This document shows positions 31,709 to 43,905 of a stretch of DNA of 64,000 nucleotides, in pieces. Source of the stretch: an uncultured Pelagibacteraceae bacterium (GTDB taxonomy: Bacteria; Pseudomonadota; Alphaproteobacteria; Pelagibacterales; Pelagibacteraceae); NCBI GenBank assembly GCA_902617805.1, contig CACMYF010000001.1, positions 62,001 through 126,000 on the forward strand. The letters run 5' to 3'. Each line of letters begins with the position of its first letter. Within the stretch, counting starts at the first letter, position 1. The position numbers and the translations under genes were made by a program. The notes beneath the pieces were generated by a model. That model saw nothing but the letters and a program-made list of their open reading frames with translations, was not told where the DNA came from and searched no databases.

Positions 31709-32603
31709 GTCTTTTAGATTTTAAAAGTTTTTTAAAATAATCAGGCAACAATGCTGAATAAGTATGTTTTATGTCATTAATTTTAAATTTTATTTGATAT
31801 GAATGTAACATTAAATTTTTATTAACTCCTTTATTAGAATTTGATAATTTATATTTTGTATCTCCAAATATAGGATTTCCAATTGCATATAATTGTTTTC
31901 TTAACTGATGCTTTCGTCCAGTAATAGGTTTTAATTCTAATAAACTTGCTTCAGAATTTTTATCAATAACTGTAAAAATTGTTTTTGCTTTTTCAATTAT
32001 TTTTTTATCACCGTCGTATCTAATTAAATCATCGTCCCATACGCCAGATTTTTTATTAATTTCGCCTTGGCAGATAGCTAAATATGTTTTGTGTACTTTT
32101 CTTAGTCTAAATAAAGAAGTAAGCAATTGAGCGCTCTCTCTGCTTTTGGCTATAATAAAAACTCCTGAAGTATCTTTATCCAATCTATGAACAGAATATG
32201 GCTTTGTTCCCTCAAAAATTTCGCTTTTAGCAAAAATATCAACTAAATTTTTTTTTGATTTAGTTCCACCTTGCACTGATATGCCTGATGCTTTGTTTAT
32301 AACAACAAAATTATCATTATTGTCAATAATTTGATCTTCATTTGATTTTACAATTTCTTTTGATGGTAAAAACTTAATTTTTTTTTGCTGAATTGTTTCT
32401 TTAAATTCAATATTAAATATATTTATTTCATCTTTCGTTTTTACTTTAAATGAACTTTTAACTTTCTTTCTATTAAGCTTTATTTTTCCTGTTCTTAAAT
32501 ATTTTTCAACAAGTCCTTGTGGAATTTTACCAATTTTTAATCTTAACCATCTGTCCAAACGCATATCATCACACGTTGAATCAACGATGTAAGATTTCTT
32601 CAT
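31686..32603 (-). CDS. rluC: RluA/RluC-family 23S rRNA pseudouridine synthase
   Basis: S4-like N-terminus; [18 protein letters not shown] catalytic motif; [15 protein letters not shown]. Confidence 0.88.
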   Translation of the reverse strand: MKKSYIVDSTCDDMRLDRWLRLKIGKIPQGLVEKYLRTGKIKLNRKKVKSSFKVKTKDEINIFNIEFKETIQQKKIKFLPSKEIVKSNEDQIIDNNDNFVVINKASGISVQGGTKSKKNLVDIFAKSEIFEGTKPYSVHRLDKDTSGVFIIAKSRESAQLLTSLFRLRKVHKTYLAICQGEINKKSGVWDDDLIRYDGDKKIIEKAKTIFTVIDKNSEASLLELKPITGRKHQLRKQLYAIGNPIFGDTKYKLSNSNKGVNKNLMLHSYQIKFKINDIKHTYSALLPDYFKKLLKSKRLRFSNLK

Positions 32604-32613
32604 GATTAAAGAT

Positions 32614-33057
32614 TTAAGCTGTAGCTTGTTTTATCTCTTCCTTTTTAGGAGACTCTTTTGTTGTATCTTTTTTTGGTTTATCAACTCTCTTGGCTTCAAC
32701 ATCTCTATCAACAAATTCAATTATTGCCATTGGAGCATTATCTCCATATCTGAATCCAGCTTTTATTATTCTTGTGTAACCACCTTTTCTATCTTGATAT
32801 CTTTTAGAAAGTGTTTTTTTAACTTTATTAGCTGATTTAATATCTTGTAGTTTAGAAACTAACATTTTAGTTGTCTGTAAAGTTTCTTTTTTACCTAATG
32901 TTATTATTTTATCCGCTTGAGGTTTTAAAAATTTAGCTTTTGGCAAAGTAGTTTTAATCTGCTCATACTTAATCAAAGAATTAAGCATATTCTTAAGTAA
33001 AGCTTTTCTGTGCTCTGATGTTCTGTTTAACTTCTTATTTGCCAAACCATGTCTCAT
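32614..33057 (-). CDS. rplQ: 50S ribosomal protein L17
   Basis: [24 protein letters not shown]. Confidence 0.97.
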   Translation of the reverse strand: MRHGLANKKLNRTSEHRKALLKNMLNSLIKYEQIKTTLPKAKFLKPQADKIITLGKKETLQTTKMLVSKLQDIKSANKVKKTLSKRYQDRKGGYTRIIKAGFRYGDNAPMAIIEFVDRDVEAKRVDKPKKDTTKESPKKEEIKQATA

Positions 33058-34085
33058 TAAATTGCTTCCTCCAATTTCTTAGACATTTCTGCAATATTGT
33101 CTGGTGGCCAGTTAGGAATTTCCATTCCTAAATATAAAGACATACCTGTTAAAACTTCTTTAATTTCATTTAATGATTTTCTTCCAAAATTAGGTGTTCT
33201 CAACATTTCACCTTCAGATTTTTGAACTAGGTCACCGATATAAATAATATTGTCATTTTTCAAGCAGTTCATTGATCTAACTGATAACTCTAACTCATCT
33301 ACTTTTCTTAGTAAGTTTTTATTAAATTCAGGTTCAGTAGAAACTTCTTTTACAGGGGTTTCAACTGGCTCATCAAAGTTTATAAACATTTTTAGCTGAT
33401 CTTGGAAAATTCTAGCTGAATAAGCTACAGCATCTTCAGCAGAAATTGATCCATTTGTTTCAACTTCCATAATTAATTTATCATAATCTAATGCTTTACC
33501 TTCTCTAGCAGTACTTACTGAATATGAAACTTTTCTAACTGGACTATAAAGTGAGTCAATAGCGATAAGACCTAATGGTGGCTCTTCAGGTTTATTTAGC
33601 TCTGCAGGAACATAACCTTTACCTGTATTAACATTCATCTCCATATGAAAAGTAGTATTTTCATCCAGATTACAAATAACTAAGTCAGGATTTAAAATTT
33701 CAACATCTGCAACTGGAGCTATATCTGAAGCTTTAATTTCTCCAGGTCCTTTTGCATCTAAAATTAATTTTTTTGTACCCTCAGAGTTACTTTTTAATGC
33801 TAAAGATTTTACGTTTAAAACAATATCAGTAACGTCTTCTCTAACACCTTTTATTGAAGTGAACTCATGTAAAACTCCATCAATTTGAATAGATGTTACA
33901 GCTGCACCTCTTATTGATGATAATAAAATTCTTCTTAAAGAGTTTCCTAAAGTTAACCCATAACCTTTTTCTAGAGGTTCAGCTACAATTTTTGCATGAG
34001 TTAAGTCATCACTTATTTGAACATCTAATTTAGATGGCTTAATTAATGACTTCCAATTCTTTACATTAACATTTTCGACTTCCAT
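33057..34085 (-). CDS. rpoA: RNA polymerase alpha subunit
   Basis: [31 protein letters not shown]-terminal domain [15 protein letters not shown]. Confidence 0.98.
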   Translation of the reverse strand: MEVENVNVKNWKSLIKPSKLDVQISDDLTHAKIVAEPLEKGYGLTLGNSLRRILLSSIRGAAVTSIQIDGVLHEFTSIKGVREDVTDIVLNVKSLALKSNSEGTKKLILDAKGPGEIKASDIAPVADVEILNPDLVICNLDENTTFHMEMNVNTGKGYVPAELNKPEEPPLGLIAIDSLYSPVRKVSYSVSTAREGKALDYDKLIMEVETNGSISAEDAVAYSARIFQDQLKMFINFDEPVETPVKEVSTEPEFNKNLLRKVDELELSVRSMNCLKNDNIIYIGDLVQKSEGEMLRTPNFGRKSLNEIKEVLTGMSLYLGMEIPNWPPDNIAEMSKKLEEAI

Positions 34086-34534
34086 TAAACTCTCCTTTTC
34101 TTTGGTGGTCTAGTTCCATTATGAGGCATAGGCGTAGTGTCTTTTATTGACAAAATCTTAAATCCTCTAGCTTGCAATGCCCTTAAAGCTGTTTCTCTTC
34201 CTGATCCAGGTCCTTTGACTTCAACGGATAAAGTTTTCATTCCGTATTCAAGAGCTTTCGAAGCTGCAGAATCAGCTGCTATCTGTGCAGCGTAAGGAGT
34301 TGATTTTCTTGAACCCTTAAACCCTTTTTGTCCAGCAGATGCCCATGAAATTACATTTCCATTTGTATCAGCAATAGAGATAATTGTATTATTGAATGTT
34401 GATTGCACATAAGCAATTCCATTTAAAATATTTTTCTTAACTTTCTTTTTTTTTGAATAAGAACTTTTTACACTTTTCTTAGTAGACTTTTCTACTTTCT
34501 GATCTTTATTCTCAACCTTATCAGTTTTAGCCAT
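34085..34534 (-). CDS. rpsK: 30S ribosomal protein S11
   Basis: [30 protein letters not shown]. Confidence 0.98.
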   Translation of the reverse strand: MAKTDKVENKDQKVEKSTKKSVKSSYSKKKKVKKNILNGIAYVQSTFNNTIISIADTNGNVISWASAGQKGFKGSRKSTPYAAQIAADSAASKALEYGMKTLSVEVKGPGSGRETALRALQARGFKILSIKDTTPMPHNGTRPPKKRRV

Positions 34535-34536
34535 AA

Positions 34537-34920
34537 CTATTTTTTAGTTGGTGTTAATTTTTTTCCAGCAATAGCGATTGCTTTTCCTTTTCTTGTCCTT
34601 GCATTACATCTAGTTCTTTGTCCTCTAACAGGTAATTTTTTTCTATGTCTTGTTCCTCTGTAACAAGCTAGATCTATTAATCTTTTAATACTTAATGAAT
34701 AATCTCTCCTTAAATCACCCTCTACTTTAAAGTTTTGATCGATGTATTCTCTAATTTTTAAAATCTCTTCGTCTGTTAATTCATTTACTCTTTTAGCTCT
34801 TGGAATTTCTAAAGATGAACAAATTTGCTGAGAGAATTTATCACCAATTCCATAAATATAAGTTAAACCTATATGAACAAGTTTATTCTGTGGAATGTTT
34901 ATACCTGCGATACGAGCCAT
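34537..34920 (-). CDS. rpsM: 30S ribosomal protein S13
   Basis: [26 protein letters not shown]. Confidence 0.98.
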   Translation of the reverse strand: MARIAGINIPQNKLVHIGLTYIYGIGDKFSQQICSSLEIPRAKRVNELTDEEILKIREYIDQNFKVEGDLRRDYSLSIKRLIDLACYRGTRHRKKLPVRGQRTRCNARTRKGKAIAIAGKKLTPTKK

Positions 34921-34943
34921 AATTTTTGTGATAAATTGTGCCT

Positions 34944-34971
34944 TTTATATAAGAAGAATAATCAAAGTCAA
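34944..34971 (-). promoter_or_regulatory. Candidate sigma70-type promoter for the alpha operon (rpsM-rpsK-rpoA-rplQ)
   Basis: Minus strand TTGACT-(16 nt)-TATAAA in the rpsM-adk gap. Confidence 0.55.
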
Positions 34972-34975
34972 CGTC

Positions 34976-35539
34976 TTATACATTGATAAAAGCGTCTATT
35001 TTCCTTGTTATTTCTTCAATTTCTAAGCTTCCATCAATCTCTTTAAAGTTTGGATTCTCAGAGTAGAAATTTAGAACTGGTTGGGTTGTTTCCATGTATT
35101 TCTCATACCTTGAAACTATCGTATGAGTATCATCATCAGACCTATTTTCTATAATTTTTCTCTTCTCAAGCCTTTTTAGAATTGTTTCTTTATCTACGTT
35201 TAGAAATAAAATTAAATCTATTCTTTGATTTGAATTTTTAAGTAACACTTCTAAATTTTTAGCCTGACTTAATGATCTAGGATATCCATCAAAAATTAAT
35301 TTATTTTTTTTTTGAGGATCAGATATCAAATTTTCTATAAGTTTATTAACAATATCATCACTTATAAAATTTCCATTCTTCATATCATTGGTTATAGCTT
35401 TACCAATATTTGAATTTTTTTTAATTTCTTCTCTTAAAAGATCACCTGTTGAAATTTGAAAAGCTTTTAATTTGTTTACTAAATATTTAGACTGAGTACC
35501 TTTTCCAGCACCTGGAGGTCCAAATAAAATTATATTCAC
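34976..35539 (-). CDS. adk: Adenylate kinase
   Basis: MNIILFGPPGAGKGTQSKYL; LIFDGYPRSLSQA. Confidence 0.97.
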   Translation of the reverse strand: MNIILFGPPGAGKGTQSKYLVNKLKAFQISTGDLLREEIKKNSNIGKAITNDMKNGNFISDDIVNKLIENLISDPQKKNKLIFDGYPRSLSQAKNLEVLLKNSNQRIDLILFLNVDKETILKRLEKRKIIENRSDDDTHTIVSRYEKYMETTQPVLNFYSENPNFKEIDGSLEIEEITRKIDAFINV

Positions 35540-36820
35540 TTACTTACCAAATTTTGTTTTTTTAATCAGTTGTTCATACTGTGAGCTCATTAATCTTGTT
35601 TGTATTTGCGTCACAGTATCGATAGCTACAACAACAACAATTAATATAGATGCACCACCTAAATAAAAAGGTATTGGATAATTTGCAATTAAAAATTCAG
35701 GCATTAAACAAACTAAAGTTAAATATAATGCACCAATTGTTGTTAGCTTGGTTGAAATATTTTGAATATATAAAGCTGTACTCTCACCTGGTCTAATACC
35801 TGGAACAAAACCTCCATACTTTCTAAGATTCTCAGCTGTTTCGGTTGGATTGAATGTTATAGAAGTATAAAAAAAAGTGAAAAATATTATTCCTGATGCA
35901 TAAAGCAACATATAAAGAGGTTGTCCTTGAGTAAAATAAGAGCTCAAGTTTAAAAATGCTTCATTATTAGAAAATGAAAAATTTGAAAATGTTACTGGTA
36001 GTAATAGAAGTGCAGAAGCAAAAATTGCAGGAATTACTCCAGCCTGATTTATTTTTAAAGGTAAATGTGATGACTCTCCGCCATACATCTTATTACCCAT
36101 TTGTCTTTTAGGATAATTAATAATAATTTTTCTTAAAGCTCTTTCCATAAAAACAACAAATAAAATTACCAATATTAACAAAACAAATAATGTCAAAATC
36201 ATAAAAGTAGAAACAGCACCTGTTCTGCCTAATTCAAAAGTTGTGACTAATGCTCTTGGTATTTCAGCTACAATACCTGCAAAAATTATCAAAGATATTC
36301 CGTTTCCTATACCTCTTTGAGTAATTTGTTCTCCTAACCACATTAAAAAGATTGTTCCTGCAACAATGGTTGTAACGGTAGTTATTTTAAAAAAAGCTCC
36401 TGGATTGATTACTAGGTCAGCCGATGACTCTAAACCAACAGATAAACCATATCCTTGAACTGTTGCAAGTAACACTGTTCCATATCTAGTAATTTGGGTA
36501 ATTTTTGCTCTACCCGTCTCACCTTGAGCTTTTAGATTTTTAAAATAGTCAGAAACCCCAGTCAACAATTGAACTATAATTGCAGAAGAAATGTAGGGCA
36601 TTATACCTAATGCAAATATTGCCATTCTACTGACTGCACCTCCTGCAAAAACATTAAACATGCCTAACAATCCCTTTTGATTGCCTTCCATCATTATTTT
36701 CAATTGTTCTGGGTCTATACCTGGTAAAGGTACAAAAGTTCCAAATCTATAAACGGCTAAAATTAAAATAGTAAATATAATTCTATTTCTTAAATCATTT
36801 GTTGATGATGATGCGCTCAT
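35540..36820 (-). CDS. secY: Protein translocase subunit SecY
   Basis: FVPLPGIDPEQL; ALGIMPYISSAIIVQLLT; GGFVPGIRPGESTALYIQ. Confidence 0.97.
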   Translation of the reverse strand: MSASSSTNDLRNRIIFTILILAVYRFGTFVPLPGIDPEQLKIMMEGNQKGLLGMFNVFAGGAVSRMAIFALGIMPYISSAIIVQLLTGVSDYFKNLKAQGETGRAKITQITRYGTVLLATVQGYGLSVGLESSADLVINPGAFFKITTVTTIVAGTIFLMWLGEQITQRGIGNGISLIIFAGIVAEIPRALVTTFELGRTGAVSTFMILTLFVLLILVILFVVFMERALRKIIINYPKRQMGNKMYGGESSHLPLKINQAGVIPAIFASALLLLPVTFSNFSFSNNEAFLNLSSYFTQGQPLYMLLYASGIIFFTFFYTSITFNPTETAENLRKYGGFVPGIRPGESTALYIQNISTKLTTIGALYLTLVCLMPEFLIANYPIPFYLGGASILIVVVVAIDTVTQIQTRLMSSQYEQLIKKTKFGK

Positions 36821-36829
36821 ATAAACAAA

Positions 36830-37282
36830 CTATTTTTTTAATTGAATAGATCCACCAATTTTTTCTAGTTTTTCTATTGCTGATTTAGAGGCTAGGTCAG
36901 CTTCAATATTAATTTTATCCTTTACTTCCCCAGAACCTAAAATTTTTAATTTTTTTGAGTTTTTATTTATTAATTTAAGTTTTTTTAATAATTCTGAGTT
37001 TAATACTTCATTTGGATTAATATTTTTTTTGTCTATGTAAGATTGAATTTTATCCAAATTTAAAATTGCAACACTCTCTTTTGATATTGGGTTAAAACCT
37101 CTTTTTGGAAGTCTTCTGTACAATGGCATTTGACCACCTTCAAAACTTTTTATAGCTACACCAGATCTAGATTTTTGACCTTTAACACCTCTACCTGATG
37201 TTTTTCCTTTACCTGAACCAATTCCTCTTCCGACTCTTATTTTAGATTTATTGATTTTTTCTCTATTATTTAAAGTAATCAT
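36830..37282 (-). CDS. rplO: 50S ribosomal protein L15
   Basis: [26 protein letters not shown]. Confidence 0.97.
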   Translation of the reverse strand: MITLNNREKINKSKIRVGRGIGSGKGKTSGRGVKGQKSRSGVAIKSFEGGQMPLYRRLPKRGFNPISKESVAILNLDKIQSYIDKKNINPNEVLNSELLKKLKLINKNSKKLKILGSGEVKDKINIEADLASKSAIEKLEKIGGSIQLKK

Positions 37283-37797
37283 TATCCTCTTTTTTCAATT
37301 ATTTCAGAAATTTTTTTATTTCTAATTGACGATATTTGTTTTGGTGAACTCTGTTTCATTAATGCTTTCATTGTAGCTCTAATAACATTGTGCGCATTAG
37401 AAGTTCCCATAGATTTTGCTACAATATCTTTTACTCCTAAAACTTCACATACTGCCCTAACAGGACCACCTGCAATAATACCTGTTCCCTTAGAAGCTGC
37501 TCTTAGAACTATTCTACCCGAGCCATCTTTCGCTTTTACATCATGATGTATTGTTCTGCCTTCTCTTAATGGTATATGAGTAAGTTTTCTTCTAGCCATC
37601 TCATTTGCTTTTTTTATAGCATCAGGTACTTGTTTTGCTTTTGCGTGAGCTATACCGATTTTACCTGCTTGATTTCCAACAACTACAAGCGCTGAAAATC
37701 CAAATCTTCTTCCACCTTTAACAACTTTAGTAATACGATTTATGTGAACTAATTTCTCTAATATATCGTCAGTTTTTTTATCTTTTATATTTTCCAT
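37282..37797 (-). CDS. rpsE: 30S ribosomal protein S5
   Basis: [36 protein letters not shown]. Confidence 0.97.
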   Translation of the reverse strand: MENIKDKKTDDILEKLVHINRITKVVKGGRRFGFSALVVVGNQAGKIGIAHAKAKQVPDAIKKANEMARRKLTHIPLREGRTIHHDVKAKDGSGRIVLRAASKGTGIIAGGPVRAVCEVLGVKDIVAKSMGTSNAHNVIRATMKALMKQSSPKQISSIRNKKISEIIEKRG

Positions 37798-37799
37798 AA

Positions 37800-38156
37800 T
37801 TAAAATTCCATCCCGTTTTCTCTTAAAGTTTCTGCAAAAACTTTAATTCTACCGTGATATTTATAAGAACCTCTATCAAAGTAAATTTTTGTAATTTTTT
37901 TATCTTGAGCTTTTTTTGCTAATTTTTGAGCAACTAATTTAGATAGTTCAGTTTTATTAACTTTGTCTGCTGATCTAAGATCTTTTTCTACTGATGAAGC
38001 TGATAACAAGGTTACGTTTTTTGTATCATCAATTATTTGAGCTGAAATATTTTTTGATGATCTAGAAATACTTAATCTAAATCTATCTTTTGAAGCAACT
38101 TTTTTGACTTTATTGCTAACTCTAAATCTTTTTCTGATACTAGTGTTTAATTTCAT
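37800..38156 (-). CDS. rplR: 50S ribosomal protein L18
   Basis: [43 protein letters not shown]. Confidence 0.96.
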   Translation of the reverse strand: MKLNTSIRKRFRVSNKVKKVASKDRFRLSISRSSKNISAQIIDDTKNVTLLSASSVEKDLRSADKVNKTELSKLVAQKLAKKAQDKKITKIYFDRGSYKYHGRIKVFAETLRENGMEF

Positions 38157-38695
38157 TATTTTTTCTTACCCTCTTTTTTAAGAACATACTGTCCTTTTTC
38201 TCGAACACCTTTCCCTTTGTAAGGTTCGATTTTTCTTAATGTTTTAATTTTAGATGCTACTTCACCAACTAGCTGCTTATCAGATCCTGTGATTTTTAAT
38301 GTTGTTTGTTTTTCAACGGCTATTTTAATGCCTTCTGGTATATCAAAATTGATATCATGGCTATAACCCAATTGTAAATTTAACTGATTTCCTTTTAACG
38401 CTGCTCTATAACCAACACCAACTAGCTCTAAAGTTTTTTCATATCCTGTGCTAGATCCAATAACAGCATTATTTATTAAACTTCTATTCATACCCCAAAG
38501 TCTTTTTGAGTTTTGATCTACTTTTTTTGGTTTAATAGAAATTTCTTTTCCTTCAATAATGTCTAAATTAAACATATCTAAATCAACATTAATTGATTTT
38601 TTTCCAAGAGGTCCTTCTATATTTATAATATTTCCAGCTAAAGCAACTTTTACTTTTTCTGGGATCGATATATTTATTTTACCTATTTTAGACAT
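38156..38695 (-). CDS. rplF: 50S ribosomal protein L6
   Basis: [36 protein letters not shown]; start set at 38695 rather than 38710. Confidence 0.96.
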   Translation of the reverse strand: MSKIGKINISIPEKVKVALAGNIINIEGPLGKKSINVDLDMFNLDIIEGKEISIKPKKVDQNSKRLWGMNRSLINNAVIGSSTGYEKTLELVGVGYRAALKGNQLNLQLGYSHDINFDIPEGIKIAVEKQTTLKITGSDKQLVGEVASKIKTLRKIEPYKGKGVREKGQYVLKKEGKKK

Positions 38696-39090
38696 TAAAA
38701 TACCTTGCAAATTATTTCGCCACCAACTTTTTGTTTTCTAGCATCTATATCAGTCATTACTCCTTTTGGAGTTGAAACAATAGCTATTCCTAAACCATTA
38801 TTTATTTTAGGTAAGCTATCTGCAGATGAAAAAATTCTTCTACCAGGCTTCGATACTCTTTCAAAAGCACTAATTACTGGATTACCTGAATGGTACTTAA
38901 GTTCTAATGATAGCATTGGCTTCTTTTCTTCAGAACTTACTTTAAAATCTTTAATAAAACCTTCATTTTTAAGAATATCTGCAATTTTTGTTTTAAAATT
39001 AGATGAAGGTAATTCTACTTTTTTATGATTTCTAGCTTGAGCGTTCTTCACTCTTGCAATCATATCTCCTATTGGGTCACTTAAACTCAT
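38695..39090 (-). CDS. rpsH: 30S ribosomal protein S8
   Basis: MSLSDPIGDMIARVKNAQARNH. Confidence 0.97.
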   Translation of the reverse strand: MSLSDPIGDMIARVKNAQARNHKKVELPSSNFKTKIADILKNEGFIKDFKVSSEEKKPMLSLELKYHSGNPVISAFERVSKPGRRIFSSADSLPKINNGLGIAIVSTPKGVMTDIDARKQKVGGEIICKVF

Positions 39091-39101
39091 AATTTTCCTT
39101 T

Positions 39102-39407
39102 CTACCAGCTAGATTTAACTAAGCCAGGTATCTTTCCTTGTAATCCTAATTGTCTTAATGCAATTCTTGAAATCTTTAATTTTCTGTAAACACCATGAGG
39201 TCTTCCAGTAATCTCACATCTATTCATTACTCTTGTTTTGGCTGAGTTTCTTGGAAGTTTAGATAATTTTTGTTGCGCTTTAAATCTCTCTTCTAATGGA
39301 ATCTTTTTATCCATTACAATCTTCTTTAATGCTTGTCTTTTTTTATATAGCCTATCTGAAAGCTTAATTCTTTTATTATTTTTATTAACAGCGCTTAACT
39401 TTGCCAT
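39102..39407 (-). CDS. rpsN: 30S ribosomal protein S14
   Basis: NRCEITGRPHGVYRKLKISRIALRQLGLQGKIPGLVKSSW. Confidence 0.97.
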   Translation of the reverse strand: MAKLSAVNKNNKRIKLSDRLYKKRQALKKIVMDKKIPLEERFKAQQKLSKLPRNSAKTRVMNRCEITGRPHGVYRKLKISRIALRQLGLQGKIPGLVKSSW

Positions 39408-39409
39408 GT

Positions 39410-39964
39410 TTAATTATCTCCTTTTTTAATAAATGGAAAATTCATTTTTTCTAGTAATGCAAAACTATGCTCTTTATTTATAGCTTTAATAACTATTACT
39501 ATATCTAATCCTCTAACTTTGTCTGCTCTATCAAAGCTTACTTCTGGAAAAATTATATGCTCTTTAATTCCAAATGTATAATTTCCAAATTTATCAAAGC
39601 CTTTTGGTGACAAACCTCTAAAATCTTTAATTCTAGGTAACGCTATATTTACTAATCTATCTAAGAATTCATACATTCTATTTTTCCTTAAAGTTACCTT
39701 TAGACCAGCATTTGATCCTTTTCTGGTTTTAAAATTAGCTACTGATTTTTTAAATTTTGTTGTAATTGGTTTTTGTCCAGTAATTTTAGCCATATCTTCT
39801 TCACATGATTTTAAAATCTTAGAGTCTGTAGCATCTAAACCAAGACCCATATTTAAAACAACTTTCTCGATCCTTGGGGCCATATAAATATTTTTAAAAC
39901 CAAACTGATCTTTTAATGCAGGCTGAATTTCTTTAGTGAATATTTCTTTTAATCTTGGTGTCAT
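39410..39964 (-). CDS. rplE: 50S ribosomal protein L5
   Basis: MAPRIEKVVLNMGLG; FRGLSPKGFDKFGNYTFGIKEHIIFPE. Confidence 0.97.
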   Translation of the reverse strand: MTPRLKEIFTKEIQPALKDQFGFKNIYMAPRIEKVVLNMGLGLDATDSKILKSCEEDMAKITGQKPITTKFKKSVANFKTRKGSNAGLKVTLRKNRMYEFLDRLVNIALPRIKDFRGLSPKGFDKFGNYTFGIKEHIIFPEVSFDRADKVRGLDIVIVIKAINKEHSFALLEKMNFPFIKKGDN

Positions 39965-40209
39965 TATTTTTTAGCCTCTTTTTTCTTCGTAGCTTTTTCA
40001 TCAATTAGTTTTAAGTTAGAAATATGAATAAAGCTTTCCTTTGGAAAAATTCCACCTTTTTTCTCTTTTGTTGTTTTAACATGTTTTTTAACCATATTAA
40101 TTTCTTTAACTTTGGCTCTATTATTGGCTCTATCTATTTCAATAACTTCACCCTCTTTTTTTTTATCTTTGCCAGTTAAAACTCTTACTTTCAAACCTTT
40201 TTTAATCAT
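39964..40209 (-). CDS. rplX: 50S ribosomal protein L24
   Basis: [24 protein letters not shown]; short form with Lys-rich tail. Confidence 0.93.
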   Translation of the reverse strand: MIKKGLKVRVLTGKDKKKEGEVIEIDRANNRAKVKEINMVKKHVKTTKEKKGGIFPKESFIHISNLKLIDEKATKKKEAKK

Positions 40210-40577
40210 TATAAAACCTCCGGTGCTAATGAAATAATTTTCATTTGACCTCTACTTCTTAATTCTCTTGTAACTGGACCAAAAATTCTTGTTCCTACTG
40301 GCTCACCTTTGTCATCAACTAACACAGCAGCATTATTATCAAATCTTACTTTAGAACCATCATTTCTGTGAATTCCCTTTTTAACCCTTACAACAACAGC
40401 TTTATGTACAGATCCTTTTTTAACTTTTCCTTTTGGTATCGCTTCTTTAACTGCAATGACAATTGTGTCACCAATACTAGCGTATCTTCTTTTTGATCCA
40501 CCTAGAACTTTAATGCACTCAATTCTTTTTGCACCTGTATTGTCAGCTACTTGTAATTCTGTTTGAACTCCAATCAT
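40209..40577 (-). CDS. rplN: 50S ribosomal protein L14
   Basis: [33 protein letters not shown]. Confidence 0.98.
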   Translation of the reverse strand: MIGVQTELQVADNTGAKRIECIKVLGGSKRRYASIGDTIVIAVKEAIPKGKVKKGSVHKAVVVRVKKGIHRNDGSKVRFDNNAAVLVDDKGEPVGTRIFGPVTRELRSRGQMKIISLAPEVL

Positions 40578-40813
40578 TACTTTGTACTCTCCATAACTTG
40601 AAATTTTTTATTTTTAGAAAAGGGTTTACTCTCAATAATTGAAACTTTATCACCAGTTTTGAACTTATTATTTTCATCGTGAGCGTTATAGTTTTTTCTA
40701 ACTCTGATTACTTTTTTTAGAACTGGGTGAGAATATTTACGTTCTACCATAACAGTAACTGTTTTATTTGGTTTATCGCTTATAACTACACCTGTAAGTA
40801 TTTTTTTAGGCAT
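40577..40813 (-). CDS. rpsQ: 30S ribosomal protein S17
   Basis: [32 protein letters not shown]. Confidence 0.96.
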   Translation of the reverse strand: MPKKILTGVVISDKPNKTVTVMVERKYSHPVLKKVIRVRKNYNAHDENNKFKTGDKVSIIESKPFSKNKKFQVMESTK

Positions 40814-40997
40814 TTAATTTTCCTTTTAAAATTGTTTTTAATCTGGCTATTGTTTTTCTAGTTTCTCCAATTTTTGCTGGGTTTGTTACTTGTGAATTCA
40901 TTTTTTGAAATCTGAAATTAAAAAGATCTTTTTTAAGCTTATCAATGTTCTTCACAATTTCATCCTTTGATAATTTTTTAATTTCTTGTTTTTTCAT
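40806..40997 (-). CDS. rpmC: 50S ribosomal protein L29
   Basis: [36 protein letters not shown]. Confidence 0.95.
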   Translation of the reverse strand: MKKQEIKKLSKDEIVKNIDKLKKDLFNFRFQKMNSQVTNPAKIGETRKTIARLKTILKGKLNA

Positions 40998-41407
40998 TAT
41001 GCAAATCTCTTTATCGTTTTAGTCTTAATAGGTAATTTTGCTGATGCTTTGTATAAAGCTTCTTTTGCAATTTGTTCTGAAACACCATCAACTTCAAATA
41101 ATATTCTTCCTGGTTTTACTCTGCATGCGAAGTACTCTGGTGAACCCTTTCCTTTACCCATTCTGACTTCAATTGGTTTTTTTGAAACTGGTATATTTGG
41201 AAATATTCTTGTCCAAACTCTTCCTTGTCTTTTCATATGTCTTGTTAAAGCAACTCTTGCAGCTTCTATCTGTTTTCCTGTAACTCTTTCAGGCTGTAAA
41301 GCTTTTAATGCATAAGCACCATAATTTATAGTGCTTGCCCTTGTAGCATTACCATGAATTCTACCTTTGTGTGCTTTTCTCCACTTTGTTCTTACTGGTT
41401 GAAGCAT
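40997..41407 (-). CDS. rplP: 50S ribosomal protein L16
   Basis: [43 protein letters not shown]. Confidence 0.97.
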   Translation of the reverse strand: MLQPVRTKWRKAHKGRIHGNATRASTINYGAYALKALQPERVTGKQIEAARVALTRHMKRQGRVWTRIFPNIPVSKKPIEVRMGKGKGSPEYFACRVKPGRILFEVDGVSEQIAKEALYKASAKLPIKTKTIKRFA

Positions 41408-42087
41408 TATTGTTTACCTTCCTTTGATGTTACCTTGTTAGTCTCTTGACTAAATTCTCTGGCAAAAACTTCACCTTTATAAATCCAAACTTTAATTCCA
41501 ATAATTCCGTAAGTTGTAAGAGCCTCTGCCTCTGCATAATCTATATCAGCTCTTAAAGTATGTGATGGAATACTTCCATCTCTTAACCACTCTGTTCTAG
41601 CTATTTCATTTCCACCAAGTCTTCCACTCACAGAAACTTTAATTCCTTTTGCTCCAAGTCTAATACATGATTGCATTGCTCTTTTCATAGCTCTTCTATA
41701 AGAAATTCTTTTAACAAGCTGCTGGGCTATATTTTCAGCTACTAAATAAGCATTAGTTTCAGGTTTTTTAACTTCTTTAATATTTAGATTAACTTCATTT
41801 GCTGTGAATTTTGAAAGATTATTTTTAATTTTGTCGATATCACTTCCTTTTTTTCCAATAACAAATCCAGGTCTAGAAGTATAGATTGTAACATAACATT
41901 TATTAGATGTTCTTTCGATCATAACCTTGGATACACCAGAGTTGATTACATTTTTCTTAATATATTCTCTAATTTTAAAATCTTCGATTAGATAATTTCC
42001 AAAATCTTTTTTCTTAGCATACCATACAGAGTCCCATCCTCTGTTGACACCTAATCTAAAACCTACAGGATTAACTTTTTGCCCCAT
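41407..42087 (-). CDS. rpsC: 30S ribosomal protein S3
   Basis: [38 protein letters not shown]-like KH motif. Confidence 0.97.
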   Translation of the reverse strand: MGQKVNPVGFRLGVNRGWDSVWYAKKKDFGNYLIEDFKIREYIKKNVINSGVSKVMIERTSNKCYVTIYTSRPGFVIGKKGSDIDKIKNNLSKFTANEVNLNIKEVKKPETNAYLVAENIAQQLVKRISYRRAMKRAMQSCIRLGAKGIKVSVSGRLGGNEIARTEWLRDGSIPSHTLRADIDYAEAEALTTYGIIGIKVWIYKGEVFAREFSQETNKVTSKEGKQ

Positions 42088-42469
42088 GCTTCTCCATTTG
42101 TTTAGCTTCTGATAAAATTATTGTAACAGTTGACCAAGGTTTTAATATTGGTGCCGCTCTCCCTTTGGCTCTTGGTCTAAATCTTTTCATAACTATTTTT
42201 TTTCCACAATATGCTTCTTTAACTATTAATTTATCAATATCGTATTGAAAATTATTTTCAGCATTGGCTACAGCTGAACTAATAGTTTTTCTAACATCTC
42301 TAGTAACTCTCTTTTCAGAAAACTGTAAATCTCTAATTGCAACATCAACTTTTTTACCAACAATGCTTTTTAGTATTGGATTTAGCTTTCTGACACTTGA
42401 TCTAATACCGTTGTTAACAGACTTTACTGTTTTATCGTTAGATTTATCTATTTTCTTTTTCTTGCCCAT
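42071..42469 (-). CDS. rplV: 50S ribosomal protein L22
   Basis: [25 protein letters not shown]; position between rpsC and rpsS. Confidence 0.95.
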   Translation of the reverse strand: MGKKKKIDKSNDKTVKSVNNGIRSSVRKLNPILKSIVGKKVDVAIRDLQFSEKRVTRDVRKTISSAVANAENNFQYDIDKLIVKEAYCGKKIVMKRFRPRAKGRAAPILKPWSTVTIILSEAKQMEKHGAKS

Positions 42470-42471
42470 AA

Positions 42472-42768
42472 TTATTTCTTCTCTGCTGTTGCTGGTTTAG
42501 CTTTTTTATCAGCTGGTGTATGACCAAAGAACGTTCTTGTTGGTGCAAACTCACCTAATTTATGTCCAACCATATCTTCTGAAACAGTTATGGGTATAAA
42601 TTTTTTCCCATTATAAATTTGGAAACTTACCCCTACAAAATCTGGTAAAATTGTAGATTTTCTTGACCAAGTTTTAATAGGAATTTTCTTTGGATCATCT
42701 TTATACTTGTCCACTTTCTTCATCAAGCTTTCTTCTACAAACGGACCTTTCCAAACTGCTCTAGCCAT
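42472..42768 (-). CDS. rpsS: 30S ribosomal protein S19
   Basis: [35 protein letters not shown]. Confidence 0.97.
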   Translation of the reverse strand: MARAVWKGPFVEESLMKKVDKYKDDPKKIPIKTWSRKSTILPDFVGVSFQIYNGKKFIPITVSEDMVGHKLGEFAPTRTFFGHTPADKKAKPATAEKK

Positions 42769-43607
42769 TACTTAGTATCCTTCCTCTTATTTCTTCTCTT
42801 AACTATAAATTTATCTGTTCTCTTATTATCTCGGGTTTTTAAACCTTTAGCTGATTGTCCTGTAGGTGATACTGGATGTCTTCCTCCAGCTGATTTACCT
42901 TCACCACCTCCATGTGGGTGATCAACTGGGTTTTTAACAACACCTCTTGTATGAGGTCTTCTGCCCAACCATCTTGATCTACCTGCTTTTCCAATTTTAA
43001 TATTTTTTTGATCTGGATTACTTAAAATTCCAATAGTAGCCAAAGCTCTTGAATCTATTTTTCTAACTTCACCTGAGGCTAATTTTATTAAACTATAGTT
43101 TCCATCTAGACCACTAATGGTAACAGATGAACCAGCAGCTCTAGCGATTTTTCCACCAGCGCCTGGTTGTATCTCGACATTATGTATATTTATACCCACT
43201 GGAATGTCTTGCAATGGCATACAATTACCTACTTTAATTTCTTTTTTAGAACCGCTTTCAACTTTATCTCCAATTTTAATTTTTTGTGGTGCTAAAAAGT
43301 ATGAATGCGTATTATCCTCAAATTTAACTAACATGATGTAACATGATCTATTTGGATCATATTCTATTCTTTGAACTGTAGCTTCCATGTCGAATTTTTT
43401 TCTATAAAAATCAACATGTCTGTACATTTTTTTATGCCCACCTGCCCTATTAATAGAGGTAATATGACCATTGTTGTTTCTACCTTTCATTGCATTTTTT
43501 GCAGAGACTAATGACTTAAATGGTTTACCTTTCCATAAACCAGTTCTATCAACTAAAATAGTGCCTCTTGTAGATTTTGTGTATGGTTTAAAAGTTTTTA
43601 ATGCCAT
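42768..43607 (-). CDS. rplB: 50S ribosomal protein L2
   Basis: [47 protein letters not shown]. Confidence 0.98.
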   Translation of the reverse strand: MALKTFKPYTKSTRGTILVDRTGLWKGKPFKSLVSAKNAMKGRNNNGHITSINRAGGHKKMYRHVDFYRKKFDMEATVQRIEYDPNRSCYIMLVKFEDNTHSYFLAPQKIKIGDKVESGSKKEIKVGNCMPLQDIPVGINIHNVEIQPGAGGKIARAAGSSVTISGLDGNYSLIKLASGEVRKIDSRALATIGILSNPDQKNIKIGKAGRSRWLGRRPHTRGVVKNPVDHPHGGGEGKSAGGRHPVSPTGQSAKGLKTRDNKRTDKFIVKRRNKRKDTK

Positions 43608-43610
43608 TTA

Positions 43611-43904
43611 TTAAATTCCTGTTGTTAGATCAATACTTTGACCTTTTTTCAAAGTTATTATTGCTTTTTTATAACCAGATACTTTTACTTTTCTACCTCT
43701 GGTAACTTTTGTTCTGTTTTGTTTGTTTATAATATTTATCTTAGTCACATTAACTTTGAATATTTTTTCTATATTCTTTTTTAAATTTTTCTTATTTGCT
43801 CCATCCGGAACTTTAAAAACAATTTTATTAAGTTCAGATAAATTAGTAGATTTCTCAGTAACCACTGGAGAAAGAATTTTGTCGTATAAGTGAATTTTTT
43901 CCAT
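43611..43904 (-). CDS. rplW: 50S ribosomal protein L23
   Basis: ILSPVVTEKSTNLSELNKIVFKV. Confidence 0.95.
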   Translation of the reverse strand: MEKIHLYDKILSPVVTEKSTNLSELNKIVFKVPDGANKKNLKKNIEKIFKVNVTKINIINKQNRTKVTRGRKVKVSGYKKAIITLKKGQSIDLTTGI

Positions 43905-43905
43905 T

